Positions 1-12,039 are shown, counted from the first letter of the stretch. The stretch: 64,000 nt of DNA from Manis javanica (GCF_040802235.1 NC_133161.1:101821001-101885000); one strand, 5' to 3'. Notes: generated by a model from the letters alone, not told the origin. Numbers and translations are program-made.

Positions 1-2997
1 CCACTTGTTCATTTTTGCTGTTGTTTTCCTTGCCCTGGGAGATATGTTCAAGAAGAGGTCACTCATGTTTATGTCTAAGAGGTTTTTACCTATGTTTTTT
101 TCTAAGAGTTTTATGGTTTTATGACTTACATTCAGGTCTTTGATCCATTTTGAATTTACTTTTGTGTATGGGGTTAGACAATGGTCCAGTTTCATTCTCC
201 TACATGTAGCTGTCCAGTTTTGCCAGCACCATCTGTTGAAGAGACTGTCATTTCGCCATTGTCTGTCCATGGCTCCTTTATCGTATATTAATTGGCCATA
301 TATGTTTGGGTTAATGTCTGGAGTCTCTAATCTGTTCCACTGGTCTGTGGCTCTGTTCTTGTGCCAGTACCAAATTGTCTTGATTACTATGGCTTTGTAG
401 TAGAGCTTGAAGTTGGGGAGTGAGATACCCCCTACTTTATTCTTCTTTCTCAGGATTGCTTTGGCTATTTGGGGTCTTTGGTGTTTCCATATGAATTTTT
501 GAACTATTTGTTCCAGTTCATTGAAGAATGTTGCTCGTAATTTGATAGGGATTGCTTTGGGCAGGATGGCCATTTTGACAATATTAATTCTTCCTAGCCA
601 CAAGCATGGGATGAGTTTCCATTTGTTAGTGTCCCCTTTAATTTCTCTTAAGAGTGACTTGTAGTTTTCAGGGTATAGGTCTTTCACTTCTTTGGTTAGG
701 TTTATTCCTAGGTATTTTATTCTTTTTGATGCAATTGTGAATGGAGTTGTTTTCCTGATTTCTCTTTCTATTGGTTCATTGTTAGCGTATAGGAAAGCTA
801 CAGATTTCTGTGTGTTAATTTTGTATCCTACAACTTTGCTGTATTCCGATATCAGTTCTAGTAGTTTTGGAGTGAAGTCTTTAGGGTTTTTTATGTACAA
901 TATCATGTCATCTGCAAATAGCGACAGTTTGACTTCTTCTTTACCAATCTGGATGCCTCGTGTTTCTTTGTTTTGTCTGATTGCCATGGCTAGGACCTCC
1001 AGTACTATGTTGAATAACAGTGGGGAGAGTGGGCATCCCTGTCTTGTTCCCAATCTCAGAGGAAAAGCTTTCAGCTTCTCACTGTTAAGTATGATGTTGG
1101 CTGTGGGTTTGTCATATATGGCCTTTATTATGTTGAGGTACTTGCCTTCTATACCCATTTTGTTGAGATTTTTTATCACACATGGATGTTGAATTTTGTT
1201 GAATGCTTATTCGGTATTTATGGAAACGATTATGTGGTTTTTGTCCTTCTTTTTGTTGATGTGGTGGGTGGTGTTGATGGATTTTCTAATGTTCTACCAT
1301 CCTTGCATTCCTGGGATGAATTCCACTTGATCATGGTGTATGATCCTCTTGATGTATTTTTGAATTCGGTTTGCTCATATTTTGTTGAGTATTTTTGCAT
1401 CTATGTTCATCAGGGATATTGGTCTGTAATTTTCTTTTTTGGTGGTGTCTTTGCCTGGTTTTGTTATTAGAGCGATGCAGGCATCATAGAAAGAGTTTGG
1501 AAGTATTCCCTCTTCTTCTATTTTTTGGAAATCTTTAAGGAGAATGGGTATTATGTCTTCTCTATATGTCTGATAAAATTCAGTGGTGAACCCAATTGGC
1601 CTGGTGATTTTTTTCTTGGGTAGTTTTTTGATTACCGTTTCAATTTCTTTGCTTGTAATTGGTTTGTTTAACTTTTGTGTTTCTTCCTAGGTCCGTCTTG
1701 GAAGGTTGTATTTTTCTAGGAAGTTGTCCATTTCCTCTAGGTTTTCCAGCTTGTTGACATATAGGTTTTCATAGTAGTCTTTAATAATTCTTTGTATTTC
1801 TGTGGAGTCTGTCATGATTTTTCCATTCTTATTTCTGATTCTGTTGATTTGTGTTGATTCTCTTTTTCTCTTAATAAGTTTGGTTAGAGGCTTATCTATT
1901 TTGTTTATTTTCTCAAAGAACCAGCTCTTGGTTTCATTGATTTTTGCTATTGTTTTATTCTTCTCAATTTTGTTTATTTCTTCTCTGATCTTTATTATGT
2001 CCCTCCTTCTGCTGACTTTAGGCCTCATTTGTTCTTCTTTTTCCAGGTTCGATAATTGTGATGTTAGACTATTCATTTGGGATTGTTCTTCCTTCTTCAA
2101 GTGTGCCTGGATCGCTATATACTTTCCTCTTAAGACTGCTTTTGCTGCGTCCCACAGAAGTTGGGGCTTTGTGTTGTTGTCATTTGTTTCCATATATTCC
2201 TTGATCTCTATTTTAATTTGTTTGTTGATCCATTGATTATTTAGGAGTGCTGTTAAGCCTCCATGTGTTTGTGAGTGTTTTTGTATTCTTTGTAGAATTT
2301 ATTTCTAGTTTTATACCTTTGTGGTCTGAAAAGTTGGTTGGTAGCATTTCAATATTTTGGAATTTACTGAGGCTCTTTTTGTGAGCTAGTATGTGGTCTA
2401 TTCTGGAGAATGTCCCATGTGCACTTGAGAAGAATTTATATCCTGTTGCTTTTGGATGTAGAGTTCTATAGATGTCTGTTAGGTCCATCTGTTCTAGTGT
2501 GTTGTTCAGTGCCTCCATGTCCTTACTTATTTTCTTCCCGGTGGATCTGTCCTTTGGAGTGAATGGTGTGTTGAAGTCTCCTAAAATGAATGCATTGCAT
2601 TCTATTTCCCCCTTTAGTTCTGTTAGTATTTGTTTCACATATGCTGGTGCTCCTGTGTTGGGTGCATATATATTTAGAATGGTTATATCCTCTTGTTGGA
2701 CTGAGCCCTTTATAATTATGTAAGGTACTTATTTATCTCTTGTTACTTTCTTTGTTTTGAAGTCTATTTTGTCTGATAATAGTACTGCAACCCCTGCTTT
2801 CTTCTCTCTGTTGTTTGCCTGAAATATGTTTTTCCATCCCTTGACTTTTAGTGTATGCATGTCTTTGGGTTTCTTGTAAGCAGCATATTGATGGGTCTTG
2901 CTTTTTTTATCCATTCTGTTACTCTGTGTCTTTTGATTGGTGCATTCAGTCCATTTACATTTAGGGTGACTATTGAAAGATATGTACTTACTGCCAT
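1..2997 (-). pseudogene. L1 ORF2 (endonuclease-reverse transcriptase), copy A, broken and partial
   Basis: ORF2p is the L1 endonuclease/reverse transcriptase that nicks target DNA and primes reverse transcription. The start is the ATG at 2997, followed by a TLNVNGLNAPI endonuclease N-terminus and matched in copy B at 48229. The endonuclease GDFN motif lies at about 2581-2570 and the SDH motif near 2329-2321. The reverse transcriptase catalytic LFADD is encoded at 921-907. Damage: the segment carrying the QETHF catalytic glutamate is deleted near 2876-2890 with loss of frame, there is a TAA at 2731-2729, and a further frameshift lies at about 2245-2270. The C-terminal end lies outside the window. 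Confidence 0.92.
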
Positions 2998-3314
2998 TGC
3001 AGGCTTTAGATTCGTGGTTACCAAAGGTTCAAGGTTAGCCTCTTTAGTATCTTACTGCCTAAGTTAGCTCACTTACTGAGCTGTTATATACACTGTCTGG
3101 AGATTCTTTTCTTCTCTCCCTTCTTATTCCTTCTCCTCCATTCTTTATATGTTGGTTGTTTTATTCTGTGCTCTTTCATTTTTCCTTTAACTTTTTCTAG
3201 TGGGTAGTTGATTTTATTTTTTTTTGCCCTTAGTTAGTATTTGGTTGGTCTGCTTTCTTTGCAGTGATTTTATTTTCTCTGGTGACATCTGTTTAGTTTT
3301 AGGAGTGCTCCCGT

Positions 3315-4172
3315 CTAGCACAGTCCCTCTAAAATACCCTGTAAAAGTTGTTTGTGGGAGGCAAATTCCCTCAACTTTTGCTTGTCTGGGAATTGTTTAA
3401 TCCCTCCATCACATTTAAATGATAATCATGCTGGATACAGTATCCTTGGTTCAAGGCCCTTCTGTTTCATTGCATTAAATATATCATGCCATTCTCTTCT
3501 GGCCTGTAAGGTTTCTGTTGAGAAGTCTGATGATAGCCTGATGGGTTTTCCTTTATAGGTGACCTTTTTCTCTCTAGCTGCCTTTAAAACTCTTTCCTTG
3601 TCCTTGATCTTTGCCATTATTATTATTATGTGTCTTGGTGTTGTCCTCCTTGGGTCCTTTCTGTTGGGAGTTCTGTGTATTTTCGTGGTCTGTTCAATTA
3701 TTTCCTCCCCCAATTTGGGGAAGTTTTCAGCAATTATTTCTTCAAAGACACTTTCTATCCCTTTTTCTCTCTCTTCTTCTTCTGGTACCCCTATAATATG
3801 GATATTGTTCCTTTCGGATTGGTCACACAGTTCTCTTAATATTGTTTCATTCCTGGAGATCTTTTTATCTCTCTCTATGTCAGCTTCTATGCGTTCCTGT
3901 TCTCTGGTTTCTATTCCATCAATGGCCTCTTGCATCTTATCCATTCTGCTCATAAATCCTTCCAGAGTTTATTTCACTTCTGTAATTTCTTTTTGGGCAT
4001 CTGTAATCTCCCTCCGGACTTCATCCCTTAGCTCCTGTATATTTCTCTGCATCTCTGTCAGCATGTTTATAATTTTTATTTTGAATTCTTTTTCAGGAAG
4101 ACTGGTTAGGTCTGTCTCCTTCTCGGGTGTTGACTCTGTGATCTTTGTCTGCCTGTAATTTTGCCTTTTCAT
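3315..4172 (-). pseudogene. L1 ORF1 (RNA-binding chaperone), copy A, two nonsense mutations
   Basis: ORF1p is the trimeric RNA-binding chaperone of the L1 particle. The start at 4172 (MKRQNYRQTK...) is chosen because copy B has the matching start at 49401. The N-terminal half is charged and coiled-coil-like. An IIGVPEEEE stretch marks the RNA-recognition region, and the C-terminal domain shows TLQARREWHDIFNAMKQ. The frame runs 285 codons to the TAG at 3317-3315 with no frameshift, but is interrupted by TAA at codon 68 (3971-3969) and TGA at codon 249 (3428-3426). It is shorter than the human protein (338 residues). Copy B has nearly the same length, so the short form belongs to the subfamily. 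Confidence 0.92.
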
Positions 4173-5017
4173 GGTGATAGAGATAGTTTGCAGAACTGGC
4201 ACGAGTGACAGCTGGAAGAACTTCCCTTCTTGTTGGTTTGTGGCCTTCCTCTCATGGGACTACTGCAACCTCTAGTGGCTTGTGCTCGGCAGCTGTGCGT
4301 AGACAGAGCTTCTGATTCCTGCCCGGCTGCTATGGAGTTTATCTCCACTGTTGCTGTGGGTATGGCTTACCTTAGGCTGCTGCTCCAATATGGTGGAGCT
4401 GTGTTGGAGGGGGAGCAGCCTGGAGGCTATTTATCTCTGTGAGGGGCCTCCGTGCTCCCTGCTGCCCAGGGGGTCAGAGTGCCCAGAGTTCCCGTGATTC
4501 CCTGCTGCTTGACTAAGTGTCCCAGGATGCTTCCATCTGGTTTTGGGGTCCCTGTCCCTTTAAGACTTCCAAAAAGCACTTGCAAAAAAAAGCAAAAAAA
4601 AAAAAGTCACTCACTTTTTTTTGTCCCCAGGTGCCGGCCTCAGGGACCCACTCACAGGTCTTGCTGTCCTGTTTCCCTAGTATCCAGGACCCCACACATG
4701 CACTGTGTCTGCGCTCTGGTCTGGATGGCTGGGGCTGGGTGTTCAGCAATCCTGGGCTCCCTCCCCCTCCCCTCTCCAACTCCTCTCCTTCCGCCGGGAG
4801 CTGGGGGGACGGGCGCTCGGGTCCCGCCAGGCTGGGGCTTGTATCTTACCCCCTTCGCGATGCACTGGGTTCTCGCAGGTGTGGATGTGGTCTGGATGTT
4901 GTCCTGTGTCCTCTGGTCTCTATTCTAGGAAGAGTTGTCTTTGTTATATTTTCATAGATATATGTGGTTTTGGGAGGAGATTTCCGCTGCTCTACTCACG
5001 CCGCCATCTTGGGTCCC
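4173..5017 (-). promoter_or_regulatory. L1 5' UTR / internal promoter, copy A
   Basis: This is the GC-rich leader upstream of ORF1, about 845 bp. It contains A-rich and T-rich runs (4585-4622) and retained CpGs clustered at about 4795-4875 and 4998-5002. It aligns by eye with the 5' UTR of copy B, for example the shared GGCTGGGTGTTCAGCA block at 4734-4749 and around 50076-50091. L1 5' UTRs carry an internal RNA polymerase II promoter and in several species an antisense promoter. Activity here is inference. This is the only CpG-containing GC-rich stretch of note in the window, and it should not be taken for a host CpG-island promoter. Confidence 0.8.
5000..5011 (-). promoter_or_regulatory. YY1-type site at the L1 5' end, copy A
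   Basis: Read on the minus strand this is CAAGATGGCGGC, matching the YY1 core AAGATGGCGGC. It sits within the first 20 bases of the element, the same place as the YY1 site that positions transcription start in human L1. The corresponding site in copy B (50341-50351) has decayed to AAGATGGTGG. Confidence 0.65.
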
Positions 5018-5024
5018 TATTCAA

Positions 5025-5110
5025 CACTTTTACCCTTGATTTCCTCATCTGTAAATAAACATTGTAATTTCCACCTCATGAGAGGTTAAAATGCCAGATT
5101 ATAAATAGAG
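5025..5110 (+). repeat. MIR-like SINE fragment
   Basis: The sequence matches the central MIR pattern in which a stretch like TTTCCTCATCTGTAAA is followed by a purine-rich stretch and CTCATGAGAGG. It directly abuts the 5' end of L1 copy A, so that L1 probably landed in or beside this older SINE. Confidence 0.5.
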
Positions 5111-7670
5111 CCCCTGGTAAGCGGAGGGTCCATGTGGCCTTTCGCCTGGTGGATGGTGCCATTCTGTAAGCCAATGAATGTCCTTCCAAAGCCCCTCAGA
5201 ATTCTCAAAGCTGATAGTTGGGAGCTGTAGACTTCCAAGTTTATTCCCTAGTTCCTACAAAGCTCAGATGAAATAATGTGAGCTCATATCTTATATTTAG
5301 GTCCTCAAAATATTTGATTGGATCAGATTCTGGTGACACTGTGTACATTTGTGTCCTCCAAGATGGCAACAGACTTTTGGGAGTTTTCTCTTTGCTAGCA
5401 GGGGTGTGACAGCTGTGCCCTCTGACAGGCACCTTTCATTTCTGTTACAAACCTTTTATTTTCTGTATGTTTGATGCTTTGACATCTGGGGCTTGCTGGC
5501 CCTGGAAACACTTCCCCTTCAGGGCTGGCCAGTTCCCAGGGGTAGCAAGTGACTAGTATGCAAGCTTACCTTCCACACAGAATCCAATCAATGCAGAGTC
5601 CAGATCTACAACCACCTTCTTTATGGAGCTCTGACCCTCTGGGCCACTATCCCCCTTTGTAATGACCAGAGGTCTATGTGCCAGACTAGGGACCACCCCA
5701 GAGCTTCTAGAAATTATGCAGACTGGCCAGTTCTAAAACTTCTTTCCCTGCCTTGCCCACTCCTTCCTATGGAAACCACAGAAAAAGCTGGTGCCTGCAT
5801 TTTGCCCTGCTCCCCCTGACCCCTGGCCAGCCTGGTGCCTTCCTGTGTCCCGTGGGATGCGTCCTGCTCCTAGAACTGTGAGTATAAACTTCTTCCTTCC
5901 CGATAGTCATTTCCACATCTGCCTGTCTTACCATACCCGATGAAAAAAAATCCCAGATAGCCTTAAAATACATTCCTTAGATTCTCTACTCCTAAGGGGC
6001 AGAAGAGAACACATATAAAGTGAAACTAAGAAAGCCATACTGTGTGGGATGGCTAGACGTTTCAATTACATCTGGCTCCCAAGTGCCAGATATCACTGCT
6101 GAGACTTCAGTCCACAGAGCTCTGTGTCCTTTAGTGCTGTGTGTTACCATCCCCTTGCAGGGATGACTTCCTTAAGTGCTCTACCACTGGCTCTGAGCTG
6201 CTTGACGGTAGAGTTCCTAAGTTTATTCAACTTCAGCCTTCCTTAAGGATTGTTTAGAGCCAACACTGAACAGAGCCAGACTAAGTGTGAGATGAATGCT
6301 TGGATGACTATGGCTCCATTGCTCTGGTGCCATGGCTACCGCAGGCCCTGGTGAAATGTGTCACTGTGATTCTAGATAAGGTCTGAGGGAATAGCCTTTA
6401 GCCCCAGAGTTGTGACAAGCTAGTGCATTGCATTTGCCTGGCATGCCAGAGTTTGTTACTAATGATGTACCAAAGTTTGCAGGTAATTTACTGAAAACCA
6501 GAATGGATTTACAGTTAGCTTTTCGTAACACCCCAACATTGACCTGCCACCCTTACACTCTCTTGAGTTATGGCTGCCACCTCTGGACCCTGCATAACTT
6601 CCTATTGCCCAGGGGAGTATGTCCATTGGTCACATGTGCCCTGGGGATACAAGATCAAAAGCCATTGGTTTGGGGGCCATGTGTGCTGTGTTCTTTGTGA
6701 GTGAAACAGGTGCAGCCCCAAGATAGCAGAAGACGCCTGATGGAGCCTGCTGTACTTCTGTTGAGTAGAGGCTACTTGGACACTGTTGATTTTTGGCAGA
6801 GCATTTCTCACAACAATGTTAATTCTCATTATTATTCTTGCCAATGTTTTGTTGGCCAAAGGAATAACAAGGAAGCAGAATCTGAAATTGGACACAAGGC
6901 CATTAAAAGTACTGTGCACTTTGGCAGGTGCACAAATGGGACTTTCCAAAGATTGTTTCGTACGTATTTGCTTGCCAGAAGAGCTCTTTGAATGGGATGT
7001 ATCCTGAGGAAATGTTTCCACCAGAGTGGCCCTGGTAGGCACTGGCATGTGAGAACTAGCTGCTACCCTTTAAAACAGTTGTTTTGAATTCAAATGGCCT
7101 AACATGCCAACAAAATACTAATACCTTTGATTTCTCTGCATTCCAGTCACTATTTTATTTCTGGAAATAGAATCCAAATCTTATTTCTTTAGTAACTAAT
7201 TTACTATAATTTACTGGTGTTGTATGTTGACCAAATTGCTTTTTGTTCAGGTTTTATGGTGACTAACTCTCTTGCTCTTTGGAGCAGAGCTCTTACAGCA
7301 GAAAAACCCATAGCCTGAATGGCTTTCATCTCCACTGGGAATCTTGGAACAGGAATCTTAACTTTTCAAGATCACACTGACCTCATGTGTATTGAATAAA
7401 TAATGATGCATTCTCTCACTGATTTATGTTTCTTTTAGATATTTATTCAAGTAATATGTATTGCATTTATTGGTGACCCACTGTTGTTCCCTGTCTTTGC
7501 CACCACTCATTCTGAAGGGAAAGAGGGCAGGGATTCTCCAAATCTCTAGAGTGAAAGATCAGTTTTTATTTGTATTTTTGATCTATTGCAGACCAATAGT
7601 TTTATGACATGTGATAGAAATGAATTACTGAAAAAAATGAAGTAAAAGAAGAGATACAGGTGATAATCCC
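5111..7670. other. No gene recognised
   Basis: The composition is mixed and non-repetitive. Open frames here, for example 6428-6700 on + and 7048-6602 on -, are short, overlap each other on both strands and show no domain, repeat or codon pattern that I recognise. No clear young repeat was seen. Possible very old L2-like sequence lies near 7420-7520. Confidence 0.5.
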
Positions 7671-7675
7671 CAACT

Positions 7676-8075
7676 TTTTATTACTATTTAACAGACATAA
7701 GATTACATTTCAATAACTATGATTAGAACAAATATAACATTTGTTTTAAAAGTTTCTGGACACTGTCAATATTCATCTCTATGCCACTTGGAGACAAACT
7801 GTTTCTGTAGCAGCTCAGGTCCCGGGGCCACAGTCGGAGGGTGTTGAGGAGCAGACCTCGTTCTATCAACTGCGTCACAGCAAAAGGCAACGCTGTGCCC
7901 CAGGCAACACCCACTGAGCCATCCTTGGGATATCTGGCTTTTTTGTGTTGGTCCTCCATTGAGACAGGCAAACATCAGAGAGGTGGTCCCTCACGGATCA
8001 CATCCTGGCCTCCCAGGCTGAAGTAGCTGTTGTTTGGCTTCCTGGGATGGTTGCCATGGGTTGTGGGTCAGGGTT
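7676..8075 (-). other. Weak terminal-exon or retrocopy candidate, unidentified
   Basis: On the minus strand, a 30-codon open stretch ends ...GGQDVIREGPPL at a TGA (7977-7975). It is followed by about 300 bp of sequence and an AATAAA at about 7684-7678, as in a short 3' UTR. A second open frame of about 80 codons overlaps the same area (7971-7723). I recognise no family in either, and no convincing splice acceptor with a pyrimidine tract precedes the segment. Chance is the simplest explanation. Confidence 0.12.
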
Positions 8076-8079
8076 CTAT

Positions 8080-9509
8080 TTTTATATACATTCTGCTCAT
8101 TTGTATATCCGTCTCTGCAGGCATGAAGGTGGGAGCAGAGTCTGGCTTGTTGCTCCTACCCCACAAGTGTCTTGTTCCCTTTCAATTTATGTCACACTCA
8201 GACCACATCAGCGGTACTGCACAATAAGAAAAAATTGCCTCGATTTCAAAGTTTTCAGAAATAATAAACTCCAAACCTTGGCTTATTACATTTTTCCCCT
8301 TGCTTCCTTGTTTAAAATGAACCAATAAAGAAGTTCAGTTTAGAGGTGGTGCAAGTTGGAGTGGATATGGTGGCATGGATACCCACTCAGATTCTGGGGA
8401 TGCTGGTGGGGGAGGCCGCTGGCCGAGCCTCTAACACTCCATCACAAGGTGAGGCTGTTTGGATGAAGAGTTTCTAAGAAGATGGGTATTCATTTCTAAA
8501 AGCATGGTTGAAGCCAGGACACCTTCCAGAAGACACGGGGTTCCATCCTGGGGTCTAAATTCACTTTCTCTTCCAGTGTAGAACCCACATTGCCTGTTGG
8601 ACCCACATCATTTGGAAATTAATAATAAATATATTGTGGGATCATTGCAGATATTTTGGACCTCTCTCCCATTCCCCACAAGTGGACAGTGAGTTTTTGC
8701 CAGAATCAACTGTATTTACCATTTCCCAGGGACCTGAATTGGGAACAGGGGTGAAAGGGGGAAAGCCAGTCCCAGCAGAGGGGACAGCAAAGGCACGCAG
8801 GTGTGAAGCCGCTTTGTGATCTCAGAGCACAATCACAGGTTCTGTGTAATCAGGGTATAGAGATTGAGGAGAAATGCCAAGTCTAACGGACCCACACAAA
8901 TAGAGAGATTAAACTGTGTCATGGAAAACTCGCATGAAGACATTGGGCTGAGCCACAGATAATTCCCAGAAGGGATGTGCTTCTGTGGGTCTCTGAAGTA
9001 CTAGCTTCACAGGCAGCAACTCGGGGTATTCAAGACATTTGCCATGTGTCTGGTCTCCTACCCCGAGAGGGGTCGGAGTTGAGCTTCCACCAGCCCCTGA
9101 GTTAACCGGTTCACACTTCCCTGAGGACAGGCATGCAGGACAAAAGGAAAAGGGGTGGAGAGCATGGCTTCCCACAGAGAGGTGGATGGGGATCAAGACA
9201 AGCTGTAAATAAAGTCAACTCTGGTCCTTTAAGCAAAAAGGACAAATTCATTACTAAGTCCTGTCAGCTGGCAGAAGCCCTGTGCAGAATATGTAACCCA
9301 TTAAGGAAACAAAAGCCTTTGTAAATACCCTTAAAGACAACAGAATTATGTTGAATTTAAATCAATTTTCTTTGTCTATCCAAAAGGGCTTTTTAAAAAC
9401 TTCAAGATAATACTTTAAAAATTCCAGCTAAACATACTATCTGTAGAGAAATGCAGACCTCTTTCTATACTTGGGCCTTTAAATCTATTCAACCTTGCTT
9501 AACACAATC
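8080..9509. other. No gene recognised
   Basis: Unique-looking sequence with no repeat or coding pattern that I can support. Small open frames on both strands are compatible with chance. Confidence 0.5.
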
Positions 9510-9700
9510 AATAGCAGAGAGAGGGGACTTTGGAATCACGTGCACCTGGGTTTGTCCCCATGCCTTGCTTTGGTAGCTGGTCAGATTAGCCAGTCTCTTT
9601 GAGCCTCCAGTGTCCCCTTGTATAAAAAGAGGACAATAATGGAACACATCCCACAGGGTTTCTTGTGAGGATCATGTGAGGTACAGTTGGCAACGGGCCC
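9510..9700 (+). repeat. MIR SINE
   Basis: The order of recognisable MIR blocks is preserved: GGACTTTGGAATCA, then CCTGGGTTTG, a region equivalent to TGGTAGCTGGTCAGATTAGC, then TCTTTGAGCCTCCAGTGTCC, AAAAAGAGGACAATAATGGA, and CAGGGTTTCTTGTGAGGATC. It is an ancient tRNA-derived SINE, heavily diverged, in the sense orientation. Confidence 0.8.
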
Positions 9701-10445
9701 ACACCCCAACACATTTCTGCTATTGTTATTATTTATTATTAAGATTTACTCTGTTTTAAAGATTCTTTGCTGGCTTCCTAGTGCTGAGTTCCAGGTTTTC
9801 ATTTCTATGCTAATGTTCCTTCTCTCAGTTATAAAAAGAGGTGTGTCTAAACCCCACTACATCATTATGAAAACATGGCTCACAGCAGAGTCATGTGGGC
9901 GGTAGCCAGACACTGTGTCTTTGTTTGGTCATTTAGTGATGTAACCCTTGAAAAATCCTCTCTCAGATCATTCTGTTGGGAACAATTTCCAAGCCATTAA
10001 AGTGTTATTCTTCCAAGTCTTCCCATGCTGGTAACAGGGGAACAGAGACAAAAATGTGGTATCATTCTGGCTGTGCCTGAATGAATGGAACCCTCCTCAG
10101 CAACACAGTGGCTCGATGGTCTAGGCTGGACGTGGTGATGGACTAAGGTGACGCTGAGTGACAGGGGTCAGAGATCAGGTGTGGGAGTTCCCATAGCCAC
10201 AGTTCTGTCTTCTGTGCCTTCTTTAGAGGGTCACATCACATGGAGGAGCCCATTGTCCTCCAGTGAGAAGCAGTTGAGTGTGGAAAGGGGCTTCACTGAC
10301 GGTCACAGACACCAGTTAATCCACAGAGCTGGGGAGCAACATGCTGCTTCCCCTGCAAAAGAGAAATAGGACCTGAATTTATCCAGAATAATCAAACCTC
10401 TCATGCCAATCAGGGTCCCATCCAAGAAAGAAATCCAGTAGGGTA
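9701..10445. other. No gene recognised
   Basis: Short AT-rich stretch after the MIR, then unique-looking sequence. Nothing supported. Confidence 0.5.
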
Positions 10446-10618
10446 GACTGTAGATACATAGATGATAAATGCAAGGATAGATGATAGATACCAAGATTGA
10501 TAGATAGAGATGACAGATACATAGATAAATAGATATGTAGAGATAAGTGTTAGATACCTACCTACATACATACATACATAGAGATAGAGATAGATATGTA
10601 CATACATAGGTAGATGTA
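10446..10618. repeat. GATA/TACA compound microsatellite
   Basis: Imperfect tetranucleotide repeats: GATA-type units interspersed with TACATAGA, then a short run of TACA units at about 10561-10580 and further AGATAG units. Open frames read through it are artefacts of the repeat. Confidence 0.9.
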
Positions 10619-12039
10619 TTGTGAGACGTATGTGGTTGCCAGGGCTGGTTGGGCAAGTCTGGAATCTGTAGGGCAGGCCTTCAGGAAGGGCAGGCTGAAA
10701 AGTCCACCAGGCATTTCACAGGTGGGATTTCTTCTACCTCAGGGAAACTTCAGCTCTTCACTTAAGGCCTTTATTCACTGAGGAGATGACCCACCTAGGT
10801 CATCTAGGATCATCTCCTGTAAAGTTACCTGATTGCGGATGTTAATGACATTTACAAAACACCTTCAGGATGACATGTGAAGGTGAATGTTTGATTGAAA
10901 AACTGGGGACCAGAACTTAGACAAACTGATATATAAAACTGACTAGCATGTTGGGTTTAGCAGAATAGTTCATCAGATCCTACAAAAATAACATTCTTAC
11001 CTCCAAACTACCTATTTACATCAGGGACATCACCAGAATTCCAGTTTCTTGAATATTTTTTTTTCTCTCTCTCTCTCTGGCTCCTCAACTATAATTTAGC
11101 AATCAACAATTCCTTGGATTTTTCTGACACTGATCATTCACGTGATCCTTTTTCTCCAATCCCACCCTTTGCAGCCTCACATAGCTCCGCAAACCTCTAC
11201 ACCACAGTTCTGTCATGTTCTCCTAACTTCAGTCTACTCTAGTCTCATGAGCTTTGCACCAAAATGCAGTGAAATACCTTTTACTGTTTTCCTCCTCTGT
11301 GTTGAAAATCTGTCAAGTCCAAATTCCTCCTAATTACTTACCTGTGATCCTTGCTTGTGGTACCATGTAGACTCAACTCCTGAGCAGCCCCTTCTTGCAT
11401 CCCATGGCCACACCAGACTTATTTTCAGCCCTACATTCCTGGTGGTTCTTGCAACAGTTTCCTGTAAACCTCTAAGCTGGCCTTGATTCAGAACTTTTTC
11501 CTGTCCTGTGCTGGTGCTGAGGGCCTATCATAGAACGAGCACCTCACAGCAACATACAAATATTAGTGTAAATCAAATTGACTGACAGCCCAACAAGGGG
11601 TGTCTGATGGGAAATGGGGCAGGAATAATAGTTTCTGTCAGGTTGAAATTCATGAAACTGCTGTTTTTCTGCGTGAAAAACACTTGAGTATCTGCAGTTT
11701 CATGCAGCATAGATGGCTTTAGAGGAGGCCCCTGGCCACAGGTGCAAGGGGTAGGTGGGGCAGGTGGACAGGTGCTATTCCATTGATTCACTTTCCCATG
11801 GCTGGAGCAAAGGTCATCTACCTGAAACAGTGGGCAGAAACATAGTGACATAAACTGTGGAGTTGCTGGCAAGTTGACAGGTGGAAATCCCTAGGCAGTG
11901 CTTGTGCAAGGTAAGGGACAGATGGAAATGTACCACCCAGGTCCTTGGAGGGACTGAGCTGAAAACATGCCACCCCAAAAATAGTTCAGGGTGCATGGAT
12001 ATTTAACTCTTTTTCACTTTATAGGAGTGTAACTCTGGG
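10619..12039. other. No gene recognised; short CT run
   Basis: A pyrimidine run (T8 followed by CT dinucleotides) lies at about 11057-11080. The segment 11160-11480 has the Pro/Ser-codon-like C-rich texture of old antisense L2, but I cannot assign it firmly. No coding gene seen. Confidence 0.45.

Larger units (their letters stand above)
1..5017 (-). mobile_element. L1 LINE copy A, 5'-complete, 3' end outside window
   Basis: An L1 retrotransposon lies on the minus strand. In sense order it has a GC-rich 5' UTR (5017-4173), ORF1 (4172-3315), a spacer, and ORF2 starting at 2997 and running off the window edge. Homology to copy B (44232-50359) is visible along its whole length and places position 1 about 900 bp before the element's 3' end. 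The 5' terminus keeps the typical L1 start with an AAGATGGCGGC motif. Several CpGs survive in the 5' UTR, whereas copy B has lost most of its own, so A is probably younger. ORF1 has two stop codons and ORF2 has a stop plus frameshifts, so the copy is dead. The target-site duplication cannot be tested because the 3' end is missing. Confidence 0.95.

Noticed and set aside
1802-2236. Hydrophobic 144-codon frame on the + strand, looks like a membrane protein
   Set aside because: It is the antisense of L1 ORF2, whose A-rich sense strand gives Phe/Leu/Ile-rich antisense frames.
3559-4158. Hydrophobic 199-codon frame on the + strand
   Set aside because: Antisense of L1 ORF1, not a membrane protein gene.
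4452-4957. Two overlapping frames of about 150 codons in GC-rich DNA, resembling a host gene with a CpG-island promoter
   Set aside because: They lie in the 5' UTR of L1 copy A. The GC content and CpGs are those of the L1 promoter, and the same layout occurs in copy B.
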